Shown here: positions 6,580 through 12,168 of the stretch, piece by piece
Layout of the letters: every line of letters begins with the position of its first letter
Position numbering within the stretch: position 1 is the first letter of the stretch
From: Saprospiraceae bacterium
Lineage (GTDB): Bacteria > Bacteroidota > Bacteroidia > Chitinophagales > Saprospiraceae
DNA: 12,168 bases
Direction of reading: 5' to 3'
Assembly: GCA_013001805.1 (NCBI GenBank)
Contig: JABDLW010000540.1
Location: forward strand, 1 to 12,168
The notes under the pieces: generated by a model
Told to the model about the DNA's origin: nothing
The model's input: the letters and a program-made list of their open reading frames with translations, nothing else
Databases searched by the model: none
Position numbers and translations under genes: made by a program

Positions 6580-7047
6580 ATGCAGGCCGCAACCCAACCC
6601 AATCCGAGCCAGGTGAACTCGCAAAATCAGGAGCAATTTCTCATCGTCCCAATTTTTTTTAAGAAACAGATAGAGGCGATCATTGAATCGAAATCGCCCT
6701 CTTATGCATTTGGATTTTTTTATGGCACCGAGCAGGAAAATTATCGCATTATAAAAAAGATCTGGCCAGTAAATTCAGTCGACCGTCATGGATCTGAGGT
6801 TAAGATTACCCGGCAAGATTTCGAAAATGCCAAAGCAATTACCCAAGGCACTAATCTTAAGTTACTTGGGTGTTTTTTTACCTCTGATAATGGAGGTACC
6901 AGTAAGGCCATTCTTTCAAATAATCATCCGAATTCATTTTCCTTTATTAGACTGAATGAAGGGCATAATGGAAACGTTAGGACCTGGAGCAGCTCTATTC
7001 GATATAAGGACTCTAGCTCCGTGGTATCTCAAAAGGTCATTTGCTAG
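6580..7047 (+). CDS. JAMM/MPN (Mov34)-like protein lacking metal ligands, putative
   Basis: A 155-aa soluble protein without signal peptide or membrane segment. After a Q/N-rich tail (1-18) the order of elements fits a JAMM/MPN fold. It has a helix ending at S-P-S-Y-A-F-G-F-F-Y-G (39-49), which aligns with the family's E-A-C-G-L-L-x-G strand. It then has a strand with W-P-V-N-S, a long helix (about 78-91), and L-K-L-L-G-C-F-F-T-S-D-N-G aligning with the G-x-Y-H-S-H-P-x-G metal motif. In this alignment the catalytic glutamate, both histidines and the serine-aspartate are replaced, so peptidase activity is not expected. The start is fixed by an in-frame stop at 571 bases into that line (6571-6573), and the ATG sits in an A-rich context. 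It follows a sigma-54 promoter and precedes an E1-like gene by 126 nt. The fold call is by eye, alternative is an unrelated hypothetical. Confidence 0.6.
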   Translation: MQAATQPNPSQVNSQNQEQFLIVPIFFKKQIEAIIESKSPSYAFGFFYGTEQENYRIIKKIWPVNSVDRHGSEVKITRQDFENAKAITQGTNLKLLGCFFTSDNGGTSKAILSNNHPNSFSFIRLNEGHNGNVRTWSSSIRYKDSSSVVSQKVIC

Positions 7048-7173
7048 ATAAATCACCTGCCTTTTCAATCTCCTTTACTAAAGCTTTGCAGAGTTAGAAC
7101 ATCTTTTTGATTTCAGGTTTGTTCAATAACTACTAAATTGGATGATCTAAAATCATAAAATGATGGGTAAGTC

Positions 7174-8301
7174 ATGCAAAAACCCAATCTAAACCGGGAA
7201 GAACTTTTACGATACAATCGTCACCTCCTGATTCCTGATTTTGGTTTAAAGAGCCAATTGAAATTGAGGAACAGTAAAGTTGTGGTGATCGGGGCAGGTG
7301 GTCTGGGCAGCCCGGTCCTTTTATATTTGGCAGCTGCTGGTGTGGGAACGATTGGAATCATTGATGCTGACAGTGTAGATCATTCGAATTTACAGCGGCA
7401 GATATTATACGATAGTGAAGATATTGGCAAGAGGAAGGTACAGGTGGCAGCTGAAAGGGTTCGTCAATTAAATCCTAATGTCAAAGTGTTGGCCACTGAT
7501 GCCATGCTCACTTCACAGAATGCTCTCAACATTCTTGAACCTTACGACTTAGTGATAGATGGTACAGACAACTTTCCGACACGCTACCTGGTCAATGATG
7601 CCTGTCTGATACTAGGTAAGCCTTTGGTCTATGGATCTATTTTTCAATTTGAGGGTCAAGCATCCGTCTTTAATTTGTTGGAATCGAGCGGGAAGAGAGG
7701 GCCTAATTACCGTGACCTTTTTCCTGAGCCACCACCTCCGGGCATGGTGCCCAGCTGTGCCGAAGGAGGAGTATTGGGTGTGCTACCCGGTATCATCGGC
7801 AGCATGCAAGCCAATGAAGCGATTAAAATTTTGGCTGGTATTGGAGAGACCCTTAGTGGTCGCTTGTTCATTTACGATGCCTTATCTTTTTCATCTGTCA
7901 CCTTGAAAGTCGCGAAAAATCCAAATCTTAAACCTGTCACGGAATTAATTGACTACGAGATCTTTTGTGGCATTACACCTCAGACGGCTCCCAATGAGGA
8001 CCAGGAGATATCTCCGGAACGTCTTGCACAGATAATACAGCTTGGAGATGAAAAGTTACAATTGATCGATGTCCGGCAACCACATGAGTATGATAGTGGT
8101 GACATTGGTGGGGAAAAAATGCCACTTGATCAATTAGATAGATTTCTGACAAAAATTAACCGTTCAGGTAAAGTCGTTTTGTATTGTCGCAGCGGAGAAA
8201 GGAGTAAAAAAGCAATCAAAGATTTAGTTGACCAGCACGGATTTAACAATCTTTTGAATTTGCGAGGAGGACTTATCGCTTATCTGCAAGAAGTAGATTA
8301 A
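7174..8301 (+). CDS. MoeB/ThiF-family E1-like adenylyltransferase fused to rhodanese domain (MoeZ-like)
   Basis: A 375-aa cytoplasmic protein. Residues 10-245 form the HesA/MoeB/ThiF adenylating domain: nucleotide-binding G-A-G-G-L-G at 40-45, D64/D66 with N-L-Q-R-Q at 72-76, D-G-T-D-N-F-P-T-R at 129-137, and P-S-C-A-E-G-G with the candidate catalytic Cys195. Residues about 278-372 are a rhodanese domain with the active-site loop Y-C-R-S-G-E-R-S (Cys338). Such fusions adenylate the C-terminal glycine of a small sulfur-carrier protein (MoaD/ThiS type) and supply its thiocarboxylate sulfur, serving molybdopterin, thiamine or other thiolation pathways. The zinc-binding C-x-x-C pairs of E. coli MoeB are replaced (N-Y-R-D at 178-181, and none near 250-260). 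The start is bounded by an in-frame TAA at 7168-7170. No carrier protein gene is visible, so the pathway is undetermined. Confidence 0.92.
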   Translation: MQKPNLNREELLRYNRHLLIPDFGLKSQLKLRNSKVVVIGAGGLGSPVLLYLAAAGVGTIGIIDADSVDHSNLQRQILYDSEDIGKRKVQVAAERVRQLNPNVKVLATDAMLTSQNALNILEPYDLVIDGTDNFPTRYLVNDACLILGKPLVYGSIFQFEGQASVFNLLESSGKRGPNYRDLFPEPPPPGMVPSCAEGGVLGVLPGIIGSMQANEAIKILAGIGETLSGRLFIYDALSFSSVTLKVAKNPNLKPVTELIDYEIFCGITPQTAPNEDQEISPERLAQIIQLGDEKLQLIDVRQPHEYDSGDIGGEKMPLDQLDRFLTKINRSGKVVLYCRSGERSKKAIKDLVDQHGFNNLLNLRGGLIAYLQEVD

Positions 8302-8342
8302 GAAAAGGGCCCTCTTGAAGAACAGAAGCAATACCTCTTTTT
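8300..8342. terminator. Possible bidirectional terminator between convergent genes
   Basis: The 39-bp gap between two convergent stop codons holds an imperfect inverted repeat. AAGAAAAGG (8300-8308) pairs with CCTCTTTTT (8334-8342) with one wobble and one mismatch. The second arm ends in a T-run on the plus strand, and the first arm gives one on the minus strand. A palindromic GGGCCC sits inside the loop. The stem is weak, so this is a position-based suggestion. Confidence 0.3.
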
Positions 8343-10065
8343 ATCGCAGTAAAGTAATGGCCCCGGATAAAATCTCCGATTTGCCGTCCACTTGTGTGAC
8401 TTTGATGCAATAGAGGTATACACCGGGTTGTAATTCATTGCCATCTTGTGTACCGTCCCACCCTAATTCAGGAATGGTGCTTTCGAAAAGTAACCCACCC
8501 CAACGGTTGAACACTTGCATATTAAATTCAGAAATAGCACCTAAATTGGCAAATTCCGGTCGGAATACTTGATTGGTACCGGCAGGTACGAATGCATTTG
8601 GTATAAAAACACCCACTTTTGGGAGAACACAAACTCTGTTTGAGGTTGCCACCAGGGTGTCGATACCATCACTATTGGTATGTAGGACTTTTACGACATA
8701 ACACAGAGTGCCGGTAGCCGGCCTTTCCAGCATATCGAGGAATTGCCGTGAGTCATCCTGTCCAGAAAATAACAACCTCTCTGTACCGTCTTCTTCGATG
8801 CGGCACAATCTGGTCTCAAGACTTGTTCTTCCCGTTGCATCAAACCGAGTCCAATCTAGTTGAGTTTGTGTGGCACTCTTTGCCTCCGCATTGAGTACTA
8901 TTGATGCCATCACATTTGATTGAGAGGTGGAGTCACAATCGTCCGCGGCAGATACTTGATAGTAATATACCTCATCAACCGCATTGGCATTTAGATCAAT
9001 GAAAACCACGCGATCGTCTGCCGTTCTCGAATCATTAAGATCGGTAAGTGACTGCAAATCATTCTGTCTATTACCCCGATTCATGTCCAATATCTTAAGG
9101 TCTGCGTTGGCATTGTGATCCCATAACACCTCAATACGGCCATCCGGATTGACACTGACATTACGAATCAATAATTTGGTCAAGGGATTTATAACGTCGG
9201 TGGTCTCACAGACAGTGTTACTAGTTGATATCACATTGGTTCCCTTTTCCTGATACTTAATGGCAACACAATACGCTCGATTATCTTCAATACCAGTCAA
9301 ATATGCCAGAGTGTCAGTAGGTTGCACTCTATGCTCAAACGCAAGGGGATCTCCATCGATCCCCAGCCATATCTCGACCGTTTCATTTCCGTTTGGCCAA
9401 ATCCCGTAAGGATTCCAATTGAGTTTGATGAACTGACCGCAGTAGTCCACTTCGGTTTGCAAATGGATCGTATTATGAGGTAGATCAAAAAGACCCGTGT
9501 TTCCACATTGATCAATAGCCAGAACGTAATAGGACTCTGATCTGGCCTCAGCCATCGCCGTAGGATCCAAATATTCCAGCGTGCCGGTTCCAAATACGGT
9601 ATCGATAGGGATCGTGCCTTGCGCCGTGGACCGATAAATAATGTATCCTACTGTTTTTGCATCTCCGTTATCGTACCATGATATCAAAACCCCATCTTCT
9701 GTCACCGTTACCTTTTCGAGGGTAGTGACGGCCAGGGCCAAATTATCCAAGGTATCTGATGGAGTTGAAATCAGTCCCGGACAATCGTGATTTGACTTTA
9801 AGAAATAATAAGCGTTTCCGGAGACTGAATGATGATAGCTGGTAGTGTTCTCATCTGGGATAGTCGCGATGATACTGTAGGGGCCGTCAAAAGTGGCACT
9901 ATAGAATATTTCAGTACTTACGAAACTCCCACAGGAATTTATTGTTGGAGACCAAAAAAGCGTATCAGATCGGATGCATTGGAACACAGGGGGACTAACC
10001 TGAGCATACACCTTATGCAAGGTAAAAAAGAGCAGAAACAGGAAAATTGTTTTGAGATTCGTCAT
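8341..10065 (-). CDS. Secreted FN3-like repeat protein with type B (CHU_C) type IX secretion sorting domain
   Basis: From the ATG at 10065 this is 574 aa. Residues 1-21 are a clear signal peptide (K5, a long F/L core, cleavage after V-Y-A). The mature part holds about five fibronectin-III-like modules of 80-100 residues, each with a W at strand B or C and a Y-x-V/Y-Y-x-L pattern, plus paired cysteines (Q-C, N-S-C-G, D-Q-C-G, D-Y-C-G, D-D-C-D). The last 91 residues (about 484-574) are the gliding-motility-associated C-terminal domain: F-I-P-N-A-F-V-P, F-N-R-W-G, G-W-D-G-T and P-G-V-Y-L-Y. That domain directs passage through the type IX outer-membrane system after Sec export. A longer reading from ATG 10119 adds 18 basic residues ahead of the signal peptide and is less likely. 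It probably acts at the cell surface or outside; ligand unknown. No catalytic domain seen. Confidence 0.88.
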   Translation of the reverse strand: MTNLKTIFLFLLFFTLHKVYAQVSPPVFQCIRSDTLFWSPTINSCGSFVSTEIFYSATFDGPYSIIATIPDENTTSYHHSVSGNAYYFLKSNHDCPGLISTPSDTLDNLALAVTTLEKVTVTEDGVLISWYDNGDAKTVGYIIYRSTAQGTIPIDTVFGTGTLEYLDPTAMAEARSESYYVLAIDQCGNTGLFDLPHNTIHLQTEVDYCGQFIKLNWNPYGIWPNGNETVEIWLGIDGDPLAFEHRVQPTDTLAYLTGIEDNRAYCVAIKYQEKGTNVISTSNTVCETTDVINPLTKLLIRNVSVNPDGRIEVLWDHNANADLKILDMNRGNRQNDLQSLTDLNDSRTADDRVVFIDLNANAVDEVYYYQVSAADDCDSTSQSNVMASIVLNAEAKSATQTQLDWTRFDATGRTSLETRLCRIEEDGTERLLFSGQDDSRQFLDMLERPATGTLCYVVKVLHTNSDGIDTLVATSNRVCVLPKVGVFIPNAFVPAGTNQVFRPEFANLGAISEFNMQVFNRWGGLLFESTIPELGWDGTQDGNELQPGVYLYCIKVTQVDGKSEILSGAITLLR

Positions 10066-10177
10066 GAGTTTGTAGGCTCTCCGCTGATAAACATATACTA
10101 AACGTGAAATTTCTGTCATTATGGCTTAAAGCGGACAAAGATTGTGGGCTGGTACGATATATGAGCTTCGATTTACG

Positions 10178-10211
10178 TTGTAAGTGATAGCTTTCATTAT
10201 CACTATCTTTG
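10178..10211 (+). promoter_or_regulatory. Bacteroidota-type promoter for secA (TTG -33, TATCTTTG -7)
   Basis: TATCTTTG at 10204-10211 matches the TAnnTTTG -7 consensus exactly, and a TTG at 10178-10180 lies 23 bp upstream, at the long end of the tolerated spacing. Transcription would begin near 10218, giving a leader of about 27 nt. An A-rich AAAGAGGA (10231-10238) precedes the ATG by 6 nt and is the only Shine-Dalgarno-like sequence I noticed in the window. Confidence 0.55.
10183..10204. promoter_or_regulatory. Perfect inverted repeat in the secA promoter spacer (possible operator)
   Basis: AGTGATA (10183-10189) and TATCACT (10198-10204) are exact reverse complements separated by 8 bases. 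This 22-bp dyad fills the gap between the -33 TTG and the -7 element and shares one base with the latter. Half-site length and spacing suit a dimeric helix-turn-helix repressor. It could also form a DNA hairpin, but it lies upstream of the predicted transcript so an RNA role is unlikely for secA. Confidence 0.45.
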
Positions 10212-10244
10212 CCAAAATAGCAAATCGATTAAAGAGGACAATAT

Positions 10245-12168
10245 ATGCTCAACATATTCACAAAATTATTTGGAACCAAGTTTGACCGCGATGTAAAAAA
10301 GTATGCGCCGGTGGTTGATGACGTACTCAGACACTATGAGGAATATCAAGTTTTAAGTCATGATCAACTTCGTCAGAAAACGTTTGAGTTTAGAGACCGC
10401 ATCAAAGAATACCTATCCGATATTAGTGCAGATATTCAGGCATTAAAAGATGAGGCAAAGGCTGAAAAAGACTTTGGCATTAAGGAGCAGTTGTTCAATG
10501 AGATTGACACTTTGATTAAGGAAAAAGATGAACAACTCGAAGTTGTTCTGAATGAAATTCTACCCGAAGCATTTGCGGTAGTGAAAGAAACAGCCAGACG
10601 ATTTAAGGATCATGCGGAAATGACAGTTACAGCGACCGAATTTGACCGCGATCTTGCGGCCAAAAGCAATTATATTAAAATCGAAGGTGAACAGGCCATC
10701 TGGTATAACAAATGGACTGCAGCTGGTGCCGAAATCACCTGGGATATGTTGCATTATGACGTGCAATTGATTGGGGGAATGGTTTTGCATGATGGAAAAA
10801 TTGGAGAAATGGCAACAGGTGAGGGCAAGACCTTAGTGGCCACATTGCCAGCATATCTAAACGGCCTGTCGGGAGAAGGTGTGCACATCATTACAGTTAA
10901 TGATTATTTGGCCCGGCGAGACTGTGAATGGGTAGGTCCAATTTTCGAATTCCTGTTTCTAACTGTGGATTGCATCGATAAATACCGGCCACACTCTCCC
11001 GAACGTATTAACGCCTATCGTTGTGATGTTACCTATGGGACGAATAGCGAATATGGTTTCGACTATTTACGTGATAATATGGTGAGATCGAACGCGGAAC
11101 TCGTCCAGCGAAAGCACCATTTTGCTATGATCGATGAGGTTGATTCAGTGCTGATCGATGATGCCAGAACACCGCTTATTATATCAGGGCCGATTTCGCA
11201 AGATGCTGAGGATCAGGAATATGTAAGACTAAAGCCTTCAGTAGAGAGATTAGTCAATGCCCAAAGAAGATTGGCTACGGAGTATCTGGCTACCGCAAAA
11301 TCTCAAATTGGTCAGGGAACTACCGGATATGACGAAGGTGAAGGTGGGATGACTCTCTTAAGGGCGTACCGGGCACTACCCAAATATAGACCATTGACCA
11401 AATTTCTAAGTGAAGAAGGCGTCCGAATCACCTTGCAGAAGGCTGAGAACTTCTATATGCAGGAGCAGTCAAAAAATATGCATGTGGTTGATGAACCTTT
11501 GTTATTCACGATTGATGAAAAGAATCGAAACGTCGATTTGACCGAAAGAGGAGCAGAATTTCTCGCACAAGGAGGTGAAGACCCCAATCTCTTTATCTTA
11601 CCAGATATCGGTACTGAGATTCTCGAAATAGACGAAAAAGAAGCGCTTTCAGAGGAGGAAAAAGCCGAAGCCAAGCAAAATCTAATCCAGGACTATAGTG
11701 CCAAAAGCCGTCGTTTGCACGCAGTGAGTCAACTGTTGAAAGCTTATACTTTATTTGAGCGTGATGAGGAATATGTGGTGCTCGATGGGCAAGTAAAAAT
11801 CGTCGATGAACAAACTGGCCGAATGATGGAAGGCCGGCGGTATTCTGATGGATTGCATCAGGCATTGGAAGCTAAAGAGAATGTGAAAATCGGTGAACTC
11901 ACACAGACTTACGCTACGGTCACTCTGCAAAATTACTTTCGCATGTATCATAAGTTGGCTGGTATGACCGGTACTGCTGAGACTGAGGCTAACGAATTTT
12001 GGGAGATATATAAACTGGATGTGGTGGTGATCCCAACTAACAAACCAATTGTCAGGGATGATCGGGAAGATCTGGTTTATAAAACAGCAAGAGAAAAATT
12101 CAATGCGGTAATAGATGAAATAGTGGCGCTTAGTAATTCCGGAAGGCCTGTACTGGTCGGTACGACAT
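10245..12168 (+). CDS. secA: Preprotein translocase ATPase SecA (N-terminal 641 residues, cut by window edge)
   Basis: The frame from ATG 10245 is open to the window end and matches SecA, the cytoplasmic ATPase that drives unfolded preproteins through SecYEG. Walker A is A-T-G-E-G-K-T at 190-196, preceded by the M-x-x-G-K-I-x-E-M-A pattern. The Walker B/DEAD motif D-E-V-D is at 297-300, followed by D-D-A-R-T-P-L-I-I-S-G, with E-Y-G-F-D-Y-L-R-D-N-M at 269-279. Near the right edge is G-M-T-G-T-A-E-T-E. In E. coli SecA the Walker A lies near residue 102, so about 85 extra residues occur before it here. The preprotein-binding region is also extended, as in other Bacteroidota SecA (about 1,100 aa). 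The rest of NBD2 and the helical wing and C-terminal domains lie beyond the window. It is divergent from a Sec/type IX secreted protein. Confidence 0.97.
   Translation, partial: MLNIFTKLFGTKFDRDVKKYAPVVDDVLRHYEEYQVLSHDQLRQKTFEFRDRIKEYLSDISADIQALKDEAKAEKDFGIKEQLFNEIDTLIKEKDEQLEVVLNEILPEAFAVVKETARRFKDHAEMTVTATEFDRDLAAKSNYIKIEGEQAIWYNKWTAAGAEITWDMLHYDVQLIGGMVLHDGKIGEMATGEGKTLVATLPAYLNGLSGEGVHIITVNDYLARRDCEWVGPIFEFLFLTVDCIDKYRPHSPERINAYRCDVTYGTNSEYGFDYLRDNMVRSNAELVQRKHHFAMIDEVDSVLIDDARTPLIISGPISQDAEDQEYVRLKPSVERLVNAQRRLATEYLATAKSQIGQGTTGYDEGEGGMTLLRAYRALPKYRPLTKFLSEEGVRITLQKAENFYMQEQSKNMHVVDEPLLFTIDEKNRNVDLTERGAEFLAQGGEDPNLFILPDIGTEILEIDEKEALSEEEKAEAKQNLIQDYSAKSRRLHAVSQLLKAYTLFERDEEYVVLDGQVKIVDEQTGRMMEGRRYSDGLHQALEAKENVKIGELTQTYATVTLQNYFRMYHKLAGMTGTAETEANEFWEIYKLDVVVIPTNKPIVRDDREDLVYKTAREKFNAVIDEIVALSNSGRPVLVGTT

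Noticed and set aside
6483..6662. A 59-codon open frame starting just after the predicted sigma-54 transcript start.
   Set aside because: It overlaps the start of the 155-aa gene in another frame, is rich in S, K, N and P with no recognisable structure, and no homology can be seen. It remains possible as a leader peptide but is not supported.
7048..7173. Spacer between the JAMM-like and E1-like genes, searched for a small ubiquitin-like carrier gene, promoter or terminator.
   Set aside because: No open frame of useful length, no TAnnTTTG with suitable spacing and no strong hairpin; only a short ATGAT/ATCAT repeat near 7144.
6580..8301. Antiphage ubiquitin-like system (Bil or CBASS type) suggested by JAMM plus E1.
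   Set aside because: There is no E2, ubiquitin-like protein or effector, the JAMM residues are lost, and the E1-like protein has the rhodanese fusion of housekeeping sulfur-transfer enzymes.
8880..8900. GTGGCACTCTTTGCC, resembling a sigma-54 site.
   Set aside because: Only 8 bases separate GG and GC instead of 10, and it lies inside a coding region on the opposite strand.
10066..10119. Longer start of the secreted protein at ATG 10119.
   Set aside because: It would place 18 mainly basic residues before a complete signal peptide that begins at the ATG at 10065.

Overview
This window looks like a chromosomal segment of a Bacteroidota bacterium, with roughly 40-45% G+C by eye. Three things support this. 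There is a secreted protein ending in a type B (CHU_C) sorting domain of the type IX secretion system. The SecA carries the long N-terminal insertion seen in that phylum. A TAnnTTTG-type -7 element with an upstream TTG lies ahead of secA, and Shine-Dalgarno sequences are mostly absent. A marine or Saprospiria-like member is my guess, not something the sequence proves.

Left edge, minus strand (1-544): the N-terminal part of a DUF3524-type glycosyltransferase related to tRNA-queuosine mannosyltransferase. It is transcribed divergently from the next block. Plus strand, 611-5674: a tight run of five genes. These encode a SpoIIE/RsbU-type phosphatase with a GAF-like N-terminus, a TM2-TPR-SHOCT membrane protein, a CBS-pair/ACT-like protein, a single-POTRA Omp85-type outer-membrane barrel and NAD kinase. 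The gaps are 28, 9, 15 and -1 nt, which suggests co-transcription. An unrecognised two-helix membrane protein follows at 5738 and starts with a non-ATG codon.

Middle (6410-8301): a textbook sigma-54 promoter (6451-6467) precedes a ~100-nt leader with a stem-loop and a 155-aa protein. That protein resembles a JAMM/MPN domain which has lost its metal-binding residues. Next is a MoeB/ThiF-type E1-like adenylyltransferase fused to a rhodanese domain, which lacks the usual zinc-binding cysteine pairs. A JAMM-like gene beside an E1-like gene recalls sulfur-carrier and ubiquitin-like gene pairs, but no ubiquitin-like protein is visible here.

Right part: a convergent minus-strand gene encodes a secreted, multi-FN3-like protein with a type IX sorting domain. 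It is divergent from secA, which runs off the right edge. The secA promoter carries a perfect 7-bp inverted repeat in its spacer, which could be an operator. Two genes (1-544 and 10245-12168) are cut by the window edges. No tRNA, rRNA, CRISPR array, insertion sequence or prophage gene was seen.
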